Assembly (NCBI GenBank): GCA_951804985.1
Contig: OX638131.1
Coordinates: 57,147,344 to 57,211,343, forward strand
Reading direction: 5' to 3'
Origin: Dryomyza anilis
Lineage: Eukaryota > Arthropoda > Insecta > Diptera > Dryomyzidae
DNA length: 64,000 bases
Shown here: piece by piece, positions 31,629 to 43,240 of the stretch
Layout of the letters: each line of letters begins with the position of its first letter
Position numbering within the stretch: the stretch's first letter is position 1
The notes under the pieces: generated by a model
The model's database searches: none
Told to the model about the DNA's origin: nothing
The model's input: only the letters and a program-made list of their open reading frames with translations
Position numbers and translations under genes: made by a program

Positions 31629-34308
31629 GTCAAATTGACCTCAGACACTTTTTTTTTCATTGTATAGTAAATTAATTTGCTTACAATGTGGCATCACTCA
31701 ATGTATGCCATATGTATCCAAAAAATTCGTTTATTTAAATCGTTTATTTAAAAAATCATATATTTTTTTAATATCTGGTATTTATTAAGTTTTGACACCT
31801 CGCGGCGGGGATTGTAATGTTGCATTTTTAGAAATTCCAGGTAATTTAAATGTCTATTTAAGAGTTTAATTACTTTATATTGGTTTTAACGGACCAATTT
31901 ATAATGCTTATTATTTTGAATTACTAAAATATACAAAGTTTATCATTTTAAATAATTATAAATTTTTGTTCATTACATTTAAAAATACATTTCGCATGCA
32001 AAAAAAAAATTATATGTTATTATTTAGTACAATGTTTTGGGATAAGGAATTTGTGACTAAAGTGATTAAAATCTCAAACTTAACTAAATTTTAAAATAAT
32101 TATTTATTTCACATTTCTGCCCTATTTTACTTAAGAATAATGCAAAACTGGTGCGGGAAACGGAGGCAGCGTGATCGACTGAGAGTTTTAGCAGTTCACA
32201 CGAACTTATATTCGTTATGCTCGCTCAAACTCTAAAAATCCTCTCACCCTTTCCGCTTCACCGCTGTTCCCCTCACCAAGCTCCTTCCGGTTTGCTCAAG
32301 TTAAGTCAGTTTAAGCCTGTTCCTTCGGTGTTTGACGAGGGGAAAACGAGAATGAGTGAGAATATAACAGTGTTTCCATCTCCATACTTGAGTTATACAT
32401 TAAATATCCTAAAATACTTAATAATAGTAACAGAACAGAATATATACTTAAATTGAGATAAACACTTTTAAATATTAATCCGAAACATGTTTTTAAAACA
32501 TATTTTCAAATTGTTCGATACCAAAAATATACCATATGTTTATCGATTTTTTGTTCCAGATAACAAATCTTTATCAACAGATTCATTTTCTTTTAAATGT
32601 ATACTCAAAAATAAATTTAAATATGAAATCATCATTAGATAAATTTCAAGTAATTAAAAAAAAAATAATAAAAAAAAAATACAAGATGTATTTTTCCATT
32701 TGATTATTATCAGATTATAATAATTGTAATTCAAATTAAAGTTACATATTAAAATTACACAAACATTATACAATGAGATAACAAATGCACGCTTTTGTGG
32801 AATTAATCAGAAAGTGGCAACACTGTTATATAAGTATGTCGATAGTATCAGTCGAACCTGCTCATGTGAGCAGGATTATGCTGCTTCGTTTCGTACATAC
32901 ACTAAAAAAATTAAATATTTGATGTAAAAAGATTATTTTTTGTTTGTCAAACTTTTTCAGGAAATCGCAATATATGCATTGTGGTAAGGAATGTTCAATC
33001 GATCTAATTGGTTATGTATAGAAAGGCATTATCAATTAAAGAGTTATTAATTATATAATATCAATAGATATATAGAATAGCACTAATTTAATAATTTTAA
33101 TATATTTTTAAACTATATATTTTGTTATTAGTATTGTATGGCGTTTAATATAAATTAATATCATTATTTAAAAGGTTATCCCTCTTTTGTAACAAAAGAT
33201 TTTATTCAGTGTAATCTTTTGTAACAACAGATTTTATTCAGTGTAAACATCCATTAATTTGTACTAAATACCCAGTATAAATTGTCTGATGTATCAATTA
33301 CGTCGTTCACGTATAAGATGAATTTTAATATAATATATCGTAGAATATTATACGTTTTTTTATCGGAAATTTATTTTGTGCGCTAATTTTAGATTAAAAA
33401 ATGCTTATACACTTATACTCGATATCAATGTTTAACTTTTATTTTCTATTGGGTTGAATGCACACATGTGAATTATACTGCGCACAGTGCAACATCGTAT
33501 TTTCTTGATAGTTTAATTATTTATATTTGTATTTATTATTGGATAAATTATCTGTAAATGGTATTGTAATGTTTTGAATAAATAAAAGATAAAAAGTTAG
33601 TATATATTTTTTATGTTCACGTTCATTTAATTATTGGATTATTATTGGTTTGGTTGGTATGATTGGTTTAGAGCATATACAAATTTTATCAAACAAAATT
33701 TTTTTTTGACATTATTAATTTTGGCATACATTTTTTATTTGTTGGGACATTCCATTCTATTGCACATACAGTGTTTCATCAAAACTTATGTAAATTAAAG
33801 TAGAAATATGAAATTATTTTGTTTTTTGAATATCGCAGTTGATTTTTTAATCGTTATAGATTCAAATTTTATCCAATATAAAAATAATTAGTTTTAAATA
33901 TTTTTCTAACAAATATGCAAATGATATCCGAAATAAAAATTTATAAAAAAGTATTACAACAATTTAATGGGTGTGGTACCTCCCATAGAACTGAAATGAC
34001 TAAATTAATATATGTTGCGAACTTCAGGAAGAATATGAAATGTTTTTCATTAATATAATGCACTTGTCAAAATTTCATCTTGATTGGACAAGTGGGTGTG
34101 GTGCAACAAAAAATTGTTGAAATTGTGTACTAAATAACAATATAATCAATTTGCCGGAGCGTGCTCGAAAAATTTTTGCTTCATATCTGTAAATGAAATT
34201 AATTTAAAAAAATTTTCTAAAGTATTAAAAATTTTTAAATCAATGACATAGTAAAAACTTTATAAATGCCAGATGTAGATGGCTCTATTACAATAAAAAA
34301 TTGTATGG

Positions 34309-35106
34309 TTTTGAGGATTTCGCCAACACTAGGTACTCGCTGCCCCACTGTACTCTTCTCATAAGTCGATGCTGTCGGTCATTTGTTGCTGCGCGAGTTA
34401 CTTTTGAGCAAGCTTACTACTTCTTTTGACAAGAATGCTTCAATACATATTTTTTGAATTGTCAAAAACATGTTTTAAATCACAAAGATTTAAAAAAATA
34501 AATCGAAAAATTTCAAATCACTAAAGATTTAAATCTGTTTTACTTCCAATCTTGAGTGTAAAAAATGATTTGAGTGTGTTTTGCTTCCAATCTTGAGTGA
34601 GAAAAATGATTTCAGCAAAGTGATTACAAAATCATTTGCGTTTCAGTCGTTTATGCAAACAAATGATTTGACAAATGATTTCTTATTTTTGGGATTGAAT
34701 CATTTGACTTGAAAAATGATTGCATGTTTTTTGTGATTCAATCTTAAGACTAAAATGAACAAATGATTTAAATCACTGAATTAAAAATTGATTGCAAAAT
34801 CTTGTGAATCGATTCAAAGATTTTGCTTAATATATCCAGCAATCCAATGATTTGAAAGGTGATTGGAACCTAAGATGATTCAATCTGTAAATGATTTTAA
34901 TTGAGATTTTAAAAAAGATTTTAACAAAATGAATGAATTAAACTGAATTTCATTCAAGATTTGAATAACAGAGATTGCAATCATTTGTTCAAAAGAAATA
35001 ATGATTTTTTTGTTCCAATCAGTTACTGAATTGGTGTCAATGATTGTTTTTTAACATTACCAAATCATATGCATATATTTTTGGGATTGAATCATTCACA
35101 GCTCTG
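34309..35106 (-). repeat. Right long inverted-repeat arm of the hAT element
   Basis: Reverse complement of 30825-31628 with a few substitutions and indels, for example around 34900-35040 where it diverges most. Contains AGGTACTCGCTGCCCCACTG at the inner edge. Confidence 0.9.
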
Positions 35107-36216
35107 GTGTATGGACGTATGTGTGACCTGCAACTTTTGACCATGCTATAAATAGATATTTTTATTTTACTGACCAATCAATGCGCGGCATGACGCGCAT
35201 TGATTATTTTTACAACTCGTCGCGACGCGTAGATAGTCGATAATAGTATACAATTCTTAGTTTTTATTATTCCTATGTCATTTTGTATAAATAGATCGAA
35301 TGGTTTCATTTGTTGTTTACAACTCCAAAGAAACGTGCACAGCAGGTACTTAACATCACGCAACAACAAACATCAGCAATAGGCAGCAACAGCAAGAGTA
35401 GATATAAAATAAAATGTAAGTAGTTAAAAAATAAATAAGTTAAAATAATAAAATAAAAAAATAAAAAAAGTAATAAAATACAAAAAAAAAATGAATACAA
35501 GAAAATAAAAAAAATAGTTTTTGTTTTATTTTTAAATAGTTTAAAGTTCATAAATACCATGAATTTTTTCATAAATATTATGAAAGCGTTCATCAATATT
35601 ATGAACTTTTTCATTACGGTTTTATGAACGATTCATAAATTGGATGAATTTGGTCATTGGTTGAGTAATAATGAAAAAATCATAAAATTTATGAACAAAT
35701 TCATAAATAGTATGAACTTTTTTTCTGTGTAGGTATGTAGGTACTTGAGTATTTTTGTATGATCGTATATGAGCAACTGCAGCCATTTTCACCATTCTAT
35801 AAATAGATATTTTTATTTTTCGTCATTAGTCGATGATGGCAGACACAGTTTTTAGTTTTTTATTTGTAAGTCATTTCGTACTTATAAAGCAAATCGTTTC
35901 CTTTGTTTTTTAAAACTCCATAGACGCGTGCGCTGCAGGTACATCAACATCGTTCAACAACAAATTAAAAAAAGAATATAATAACATAAAAAATACAAGG
36001 AAATAACAAAAACATGTTTTGGATAGTTTCAAAGTTCATAAATATCATGAATTTTTCTTAAATATTATGAATCATCAATATTATGAACCTTTTCATTAAG
36101 GTTTTATGAACGATTTATTAATTGGACGAATTTGGTCATTGGTTGAGTCGTAATGAAAAATTCATAAAATTGATGACCAATTCATAAATAGTATAAACAT
36201 TTTTTTTTTCTGTGTA

Positions 36217-36733
36217 TCTTTCACATTTCTGGTTTAAAATGATTTGTATTTCATCTCTGTTTAGCGAAATAGTGATGACGAGTAATAGCAAAAGATAGCA
36301 TGGAAACCATGCATTATGCAATAAGAGCGTAAAAAAGTAAAAAAAAATCAACGAAATGTACCGATTTGTTTTGAAGTTATAATAAATTTGTTCAAAAAAA
36401 GTGCTGTTTTATTCACCGTGTGTCGAACCTATTTTAATGAGTACATCGAATCCTCACACAAAAATATTTGTTATTCTCATTTGTTTCTATACTTAATCCG
36501 AAATACAATTATATTATTTAAATCGCATTTCTTAATTAACTCAATTAACTGCTAATCATTTATATCAGGCATGTCAACACATATGCGGCCCGCGAAGACT
36601 TTTTTTAAAGTTATATTAAAAAATAATATATATATTTTTAAGAATTGATAAATTTTAATTTATTTATTAAATGATTTTTATATATTGTTATGCATTTTTG
36701 TGAAGTACCATGTATCCAATTTAACATGGCATA
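36217..36733. other. No gene; transposon-tip-like CAGGCATGTCAACACAT
   Basis: AT-rich. CAGGCATGTCAACACATATG followed by CGGCCCGCGAAGA at about 36569 resembles one end of a hAT-type element, but I did not find the partner. ATGGAAACCATGC at about 36300 mirrors the hairpin at 29411. The stretch 36683-36727 is repeated near 47133-47190. Confidence 0.4.
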
Positions 36734-38131
36734 CACAGAAACAAAAAGTTCATACTATTTATGAATTTGTTCATTAATTTTATGAATTTTTCATTTTTAC
36801 TCAACCAATGAACAAATTCATCCAATTTATGAATCGTTCATAAAGCCGTATTGAAAAAGTTTATTAAAAAATGCATGGTATTTATGAACTTTAAACTATT
36901 TAAATATAAAAAAAAACTATAAATTGTTGTTTATTTTTCGACCTAAAATAGAGTTATTGCAAAAATATTGTTTTAGCGGGCTCAAGGTCTTGCCAGATAC
37001 AAAGTGCTATGTACTGGGGAGTGAAACAAACAACAATTGACAAAAACAAAAAGTTGTTGGCTGACCGTACAGCTGTTTCGGAAGCTGCCAAGCTTCCTCA
37101 TCAGCGGTCTTCTGCACAACTTCTGCATAGCAAGGCCTATAAGATAATTTTGTGCAATGAACTGAATGCGAATTTAGTACAAGCACAAAACAACCAGGCA
37201 AAACATGCAAAAATTGCACCAACTTTATGTTTGTCAGTTGTTGTTGTCGCATTGCAGCAAGCATCATATAAGCTGTAGTGTCACTACAGAATATACTACG
37301 ACCACTGCACGCAAAATTAAAAATTAAAATCTCACGATTTTATGGTATTTTTATGCGCTGTGCCCTGCGAATGTATAAATAAAAAACTATTATTTTCATT
37401 TTCTTGTATTATTTTTTTTTTTATTTTATTATATTACTTTTTTATTTTATTATATTACTTTTTTATTTTGTTTTATTCTTTTAATTTATTAATTTTTTTA
37501 ACTACTTACATTTTATTTTATATCTACTCTTACTGTTGCTGCTGTTTGTTGTTCGTGATGTTAAGTATCTGCGGTGCACGTTTCTTTGGAGTTGTAAACA
37601 ACAAATGAAACGATCTATTTGTACAAAATGACACACAAATAATAAAAACTAAGAACTGTATATGCTATCATCGACTATCGACGCGTCGCGACGAGTTGTC
37701 AAAATAATCACTGCGCGTCATGCGGCATGACGCGTCAGTAAAATAAAAATATCTATTTATAGAATTGTCAAAAGTTGCATGTTACACATACGATCATACA
37801 CACATTCTCAAATAACTACCTACTTTGTGTTGTATTTTCTATTCTCCTTTTGGTGGACTGTTTTTTTATTTTTCAGTATCGCCTTTATTCTCAGCTGAAT
37901 TGCACGTGACGTGCAGGTTGCGCTGATTTGCCTCAAAACATTAATATGAATTCCTCAATGAACGCAATTCATAACAATTATGAGCGCGTTTATTATATTA
38001 ATTTCGCTCAAATTGTGCGATTCGTATATACAAAGAATAGTTCATAAATAGAATGAATTTTTCCATATATATTATGAACGATGTCGCAAATAACGGCGTT
38101 CATTCCATTTATGAATAACATTTTTTCTGTG
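36734..38131 (-). mobile_element. CACAG-family MITE, inverted, with SINE C inside
   Basis: Begins CACAGAAACAAAAAGTTCAT after TA and ends ATGAATAACATTTTTTCTGT plus G at 38131. All diagnostic family blocks appear as reverse complements (GTGCGATTCGTATATACAAA, ATCACTGCGCGTCATGCG). About 350-450 bp near 36950-37390 are foreign and include SINE C. Otherwise this is the most complete copy of the family in the window. Confidence 0.9.
37000..37330 (-). mobile_element. SINE family C copy, approximate edges
   Basis: On the minus strand AGAAGACCGCTGATGAGGAA, GCTTGGCAGCTTCCGAAACA and GCTGTACGGTC match the core of the copies at 58205-58420 and 21361-21440. It interrupts the MITE at 36734-38131. The head is not clear. 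Confidence 0.55.
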
Positions 38132-39722
38132 TTTAAGAAAGTTAATTATTAATCTTGGTTTAAAAACTTATCATTATTTTATAAAAAAAAAATCTATATA
38201 TATTTGTACATTATTATTTTGTATAATAATATTTTTACTTTTATTTATAAAATATCGACAAGTTTTTAACCAAGAGTCCTGCTTATAACAAACAGGAATA
38301 TAAATCATATTAACATTTTTTAGTAAATCTTTTTATCTTAGAGACATTCCAAATCTGCCAGAGCCTTAGACTCACCTTCTTTGATTGCAATTAAATTTAA
38401 TCGATTTTTTCGAACCATTATCTCCAGAGATACAGTGGTCCAATGTTACAAAAAATGAATCAATAATTACTAGTTTATGGTTGTAAAAAAAAACTCTTGA
38501 CCGTAGAATGCTACAAACGTCGTTCTAATGATAATAAAACAACATTCTTCATAACTTCTAAATTCGAACATCTAATCAGCTTGAATTGATTGTTCATAAA
38601 AATGAACCCTTTTCAAATTTCTATAAATATCAAATTTATATAGGATATATGTTTATGTATTGTTCGTACCGAAAATTTAAGAAATTTGGGAACCAGTCTG
38701 CTGCCATGTGATTTATGCTTCAAAGTTTTTTCTAACTAACTTGGATAACAAAAATCCGATCTTGTTGCTAATTTTTAAAATTTCGTAATTTCGTAGAGTA
38801 AAATTTTATGATAGGATATTTAAACATTTTTCACATTGAACTATTTGATAAAATTTTAATCCAGGATCATTTTTATTATCGTTTCGTCAAAAAAAAACTG
38901 CGATATTTCGCTTTGAACTATCTTTGCAGTATTAGCACGATTTGGCCTTCGATATTGGTACAAGATCTGATTCGATATCGTAGTATTTTGTCGACATAAG
39001 AAGTTGCAACAATTTTGGATGATGTTTTGAATTCTGTTTTGAATTTTTTTTCTAGTGTTTGAAATATAATCCATTGTAAATACCTCAGACAAAATTTTTG
39101 ACACGATCAAAGAAGTTTGGACATTTTTTCGATATATTTCAAACAGACTAAATCGCACCATTTTTTGCAAAAAATTTCGCCTGCTGCTCTTTTAACTAAT
39201 ATCAATGCAAAATTGATCATCTTAACATATTTTATAACCGACGAACCAAATGCAAAAAACAAGAGATTTTTTTTCTTATGGTACACAAATGCTGCCGCCT
39301 CATCTTTTGAATTGGCAATGCGACCCGTGATGTAAATTCTAACAACTGCTGCATGTCCACAATTTAACTTGACATTGATCACACACGAGATGCACTCAAC
39401 AACTTTTCCAATCGCCTCAGGTGATAAGCCTTTCTTTCTTTGTGGACTACAATGAATAACTAGTTCTCTTTTCTTAAATCCCTCAGAGTTTACACTCAAT
39501 ACGTGTCTGGCCTTCATTTCATCACGTGCAAATTTGTTACTCTGCCTTAAAGACTGATGTAACTCGGCTGTACTCTATGGCAGTACGTTCGCAATGTGCT
39601 ACTACGTTGTATTGATTCGTCTTACCGCGACTCGAAACGGTTCTTCGTTTTGCGTGGTTCATTTGAATAGTTCCGCCTTCGTCTGCCATTTTAATTTAAT
39701 CGAGTTTTTATGAAGGTGTTTT
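38132..39722. other. AT-rich intronic DNA with one LTR fragment
   Basis: The minus-strand piece 39335-39410 matches the solo LTR at 8581 (TAACTTGACATTGATCACAC, TGCATGTCCACAATT). The long minus-strand frame at 39107-39517 runs through it and is not a gene. Around 38640-38710 a segment is repeated near 47480-47545. Otherwise nothing recognised. Confidence 0.55.
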
Positions 39723-39739
39723 ATTTGCATCAGGGCTCG

Positions 39740-39905
39740 GGTGGAACCGGAACTGGAACCGTTTCATTTTTATAGAACCGGAACTGGAACCTTTTTTTAA
39801 ATTTTTTATAGAACCGGAACTGGAACTGAAATCGTTATTTTATTTTTTATAGAACCGGAACTGGAACAGAAAACCAGATCTGGAACCGGAACTGGAACCA
39901 TTTTT
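39740..39905. repeat. GGAACCGGAACTGGAACC minisatellite
   Basis: Four to five imperfect units of TATAGAACCGGAACTGGAAC separated by AT-rich spacers. The same units in reverse occupy about 45000-45140, and one unit lies at 45940-45960. They are subterminal repeats of the hAT-type shell. Confidence 0.9.
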
Positions 39906-41023
39906 AAATTAATTAGATCAGAAATTAATATATCAAAAAAATAATAATGAAATCAATTTGGACAATGAATTTGGAAACAAATATTAATTAAGTGGACAAT
40001 GGCATTTTAAAAAATGTTCAGCTTTGGAAATTTTCTGTATACATATTGATTGTCATACCAAATATGATTTGTATTTTTGACAAATATTTCATTCTCTTAT
40101 TTCTCAAAAGATGTATATTATAATTAATGTTGACGTTTTACTTATACTTTAAAAAATGATTGTAATATTACTACTATAATTGTAGTAAATTTCACGCCAT
40201 TTTTGGTGATATGTTAAAATAAGTATTGCAAAAACAGCTGCAGAGCGTGTTTTTGAAATGTACTCCATAAATAGTGTGTTTTTAATAATTTCATGAAATT
40301 CGCGTAATTTTTGTCGCTACTTTCGTGGAATTTTTACAAAACGTTGAAAGTAGCGTGTTTTTTTCGCTGTTAAACATGTATGAACGTTAGGAGATACACA
40401 TTTTGTCATTCGATAAAATGTTCTTAAATGGTGCAGACAATAAGATTAATACAAATGAATGAAGTTTTATTTTGTTTCGTGTTTTATTAAGTACTGCAAA
40501 GTAAATGGATCTAACGCAACTTTCCACAATTATTGGCCACATTGAGTTGTGGAAATGTTCCGAAATGTGTGCAAGTGTTTCGGAAATATGCTGAAGCGGC
40601 CATGTGACATATGACTGCGCTGGACATTTTGCATGTCCCCGAATATGTAAATATCATAAATTAGCAGTTTCATTTATTTTGCAATACTTAATAAAAGTAA
40701 AGTATCAATATCGATTATCATGCTAAGAATAGCTATGAAAATCGACCAATTTATAAATTACTTTTCACTCATTCACTGAAAACAGTGATGAGTTTTTTTC
40801 GAGTACCAATACCTATAAAATACGCCATATAAATAGTTTTTATTATACGCACTTTTAGCGAGATTTTTTTCAATTTCATTGTGACGGGATTTTACTATTA
40901 TAATTGTAGGTAATCTATTGCCAACTATAATAGAAGTAAATTCCCAACATTTTTTGATACAGTGTACGTTTAAGATCGTGTCCCCGCGAGGAAACTTAAA
41001 TACTTCGATTTTTAGTTTTCTCA
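39906..41023. other. AT-rich DNA, nothing recognised
   Basis: No coding or element motif recognised inside the left part of the hAT-type shell. Confidence 0.5.
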
Positions 41024-41754
41024 CCCCTAGGATTGTTTATTAGGGACAAAAAATAAGATATGCAAAATATTTTTGAATTTGAAGAACGGGAACACGTGCA
41101 GCAATGACATTGAAAATTGTACTAGGAGGTGCATTTGTAATAGGAGTCGAATTGTAGAATATTCCAAAACAATATTTTGAGTAAGCAATCCTCTGTTTGC
41201 GAAAAAAAATTATTTGTAATCGGATTTTCGATATTTTCTGAATAATCGATTATTTTATGAAGTAATAAACACATATAAACCAAGGAAAATATTTTATGTA
41301 TACCATCCTGTAAAAAGATTAATTAGTTTCCATTAAATTGGTATACAAATCTTGTGCCAATATTTTGAGTTGATATTTTAAACCAGTTGGGAAGGTTAGA
41401 TCACATGGGAAATTTTAAAATAGGTGTAATTATGATATTTAGGATTATCAAAATTATAGTTGGTCTAAGCCGAGTATAAATACCCTACACATATGTGTGG
41501 TTACCATTCAAAGTGATATATAGGTCACCAGGGTATACGAATCCTGAAAATAACTACAAACATTCAATCGCTGAAGAATTTTCATTCATTTGATACCCAT
41601 ATTTACAAATGGGTAGGTGACCGAATTTCGATTTTTTGTGAACCACAAGTCTTTTCGCCGGAAAACATTATTATCATGTATTTGAGCATGATTTCAATAT
41701 ATATTTGACCAAAAAAGTTTACCTAAGCACTAAAAATTGATATTTATATGTACA

Positions 41755-42636
41755 TCTATCTATATATATAAAACTCTTGGTCCGTCTGTCAGTCGTCTGT
41801 CGGTCTGTCTGTTTGTTCCAGCATCACGTCTAAACCGCTGAACCGATTTAACTGAGGCTATATATGGGCGGGATTGGACAAAGGGGCGTGGTACCTCCCA
41901 TACAACCTGAACTTTCAAAACGACATAACTCAGCACATACAAAATCTAAAAAGATGAAACAAAAAACTTAAATTCACCACACTAAAACTCACCACACTAA
42001 AACTCACCACACTAAAACTCACCATACTAAAAACTCACCACACCGAAACTCACCACACTAAAACTCACCACACTAAAACTCACCGTACTAAAACTCACCA
42101 CAATAAAACTCACTACACTAAAACTCACTACACTAAAAATGCACCACACTAAAACTCACCACACTAAAACTCCCCACACCATAACTCACCACACTAAAAC
42201 ACACCACACTAAAACTTACCACACTAAAAATTCACTAAACTAAAAATTCAACACACTAAAACTCACCACATTAAAACTAACTACACTAAAACTTCTACTG
42301 GGAAAAACTCTACGGGGAAGAATTCTACCGGGAAGAGTTCTACCGGGAAGAATTCTACGGTAAAGCGTTCTATGGGGAAGAATTTTACGGCAAAGATTTC
42401 TACTGGGAAGAATTCTGTGGCGAAATATTCTACTGTCTGAATTGTCTTTGAGAAAAGTTGTTTTGGCGGAGAATTATTATTTGGTTACTACATTTATAAA
42501 ACCAATAAAAACTTCCACAGCGAATCACGGGCCCCTGATATAAAAAATAATAATAATGTTTTTTTATATTAATAAAATCGCTTTATATCTATGAATTCAC
42601 AAAATCTTGGCACGAGTCGTGCACGGGTCCAGCTAG
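41755..42636 (+). mobile_element. Non-autonomous Helitron, 882 bp
   Basis: Starts TCTATCTATATATATAAAAC after A (41754) and ends CACGGGTCCAGCTAG before T (42637), the A/T insertion rule with 5'-TC and 3'-CTAG. A hairpin GCACGAGTCGTGC stands about 10 bases before the end. No Rep/Hel coding sequence. Inside are a 15-bp tandem array of TCACCACACTAAAAC (about 41965-42295, some 20 units) and a second array of TCTACGGGGAAGAAT-like units (42296-42440). A second copy with the same arrays ends at 52555. The paralogous empty site near 47730 supports the edges. Confidence 0.87.
41965..42440. repeat. Two adjacent minisatellites inside the Helitron
   Basis: First array: ACTCACCACACTAAA, period about 15 bp, roughly 20 units with point changes. 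Second: TTCTACGGGGAAGAA, period about 19-20 bp, roughly seven units. Both recur at 52250-52460 in the other Helitron copy, so they are part of the element. Confidence 0.95.
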
Positions 42637-43240
42637 TATTATATGAGGTATTTGAACATAAGTGGTCGTATCATAGGTCACAATGGGCCGATCTCGCCAA
42701 TTTTTTCGCACATACAGCGTAGGTATATTAGTAATCTAAGTTATAAGTTTCATTTATCTAGCTCTTCAATTTTCAACAGACAGACAGACGGACAGACAGA
42801 CGGACAGAAAGACGGACAGACAGACGGACATCGCTAAATCGACTCAGGAGGTCATGCAGATCAAGAATATATATACTTTTCCATACCGGAGATGCTTCCT
42901 TCTGGGTGTTACAAACGGCGTACCAAACTGAATATACCCTTTCACTCTTAGTGTAGGGTATAAAAAATATTCTTTGATTTATATGTGTTTACTGCTGTTT
43001 AAATAACACGGAAAATGATCGAAATGTCGAAAATCCGATTATATATAATTTTTTTCGCAAACAGTTCTTACTTACTCGAAAGATTGTTTTGAAATATTCT
43101 AAATTTCGACATATAGTACAAATGCACCTCCTAGAATAATTTTCAATGTATTTGCGGCACGTGTTCCCGTTGTTTAAATTCAAAAAAATGTTGCACACCT
43201 TATTTTTCAGTTCTAATAAACAATCCTAGAGGGTGAGACA

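Larger units (their letters stand above)
30825..35106. mobile_element. hAT-type element, 4.3 kb, 0.8-kb inverted repeats, 8-bp duplication
   Basis: Ends CAGAGCAGTGAAAGATTGAA (left) and, inverted, CAGAGCTGTGAATGATTCAA (right), flanked by GTGTATGG at 30817-30824 and 35107-35114. The inverted arms run 30825-31628 and 34309-35106, ending at a shared GTTGG-GAAATCCTCAAAA. Both arms are packed with AAATGATTT/AATCATTTG words. The 2.7-kb interior has no transposase motif. It holds a somewhat GC-richer stretch (32150-32360), a hairpin CCTGCTCATGTGAGCAGG near 32857, a 50-bp tandem duplication near 33190-33245 and a mini-me-like piece near 33965-34110. CAG...CTG ends and an 8-bp duplication are hAT hallmarks. 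Confidence 0.93.
30487..35729 (+). mobile_element. Inner CACAG-family MITE with TA duplication, split by hAT
   Basis: Starts CACAGTAAAAATGTTGTTCA and ends ACTTTTTTTCTGTG. TA lies on each side (30485-30486 and 35730-35731), and the flanks join into uninterrupted MITE sequence. Minus the hAT insertion (30825-35106) it is about 960 bp. It contains a TATAAATAGATATT box near 35147 and TACTTAACATCACGCAACAA, as in other copies. This nesting proves that the family duplicates TA on insertion. Confidence 0.93.
30205..36214 (+). mobile_element. Outer CACAG-family MITE, split by nested insertions
   Basis: The left half (30205-30486) starts CACAAAAAAAGTTTTGTTCA after TA. The right half (35732-36214) ends at CTGTG before TA (36215-36216). 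The halves join at the TAGTA/GGTATG point where other family members read through. The inserted DNA is a second MITE of the same family (30487-35729). Confidence 0.88.
41380..42963 (+). mobile_element. mini-me-like module, split by a Helitron
   Basis: The left part (41380-41754) shares CCAGTTGGGAAGGTTAGA and ATTTGAGCATGATTTCAATA with the fragment at 47572. The right part (42637-42963) has TGAGGTATTTGAACATAAGT, a (GACAGACG)n array at 42778-42830, CATACCGGAGATGCTTCCTT and GTAGGGTATAAAAA. It is non-coding. Confidence 0.7.
41024..43240. mobile_element. Inverted-repeat element with about 230-bp arms
   Basis: 41024-41250 and 43010-43240 are reverse complements (CTAGGATTGTTTATTAG, GGGAACACGTGC, CTAGGAGGTGCATTTGTA, GTTTGCGAAAAAAATTAT, ATCGGATTTTCGA). 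Between them lie a mini-me-like module and a Helitron. No target duplication could be fixed because the outer edges are unclear, so the class is unknown. Confidence 0.75.

Noticed and set aside
32217..32456. 79-codon frame inside the hAT element as a transposase remnant
   Set aside because: No hAT transposase motif (no C-terminal dimerisation region, no zinc finger BED motif); only moderate GC content made it stand out.
37009..37278. 89- and 86-codon overlapping frames near 37.1 kb
   Set aside because: They coincide with SINE C and its flanks, in both directions.
39107..39517. 136-codon minus-strand frame
   Set aside because: About a quarter of it is an inverted LTR fragment; no domain or splice support.
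41965..42300. CRISPR-like array of regularly spaced repeats
   Set aside because: The 15-bp units are directly adjacent with no unique spacers, the element is a Helitron, and the genome is eukaryotic.
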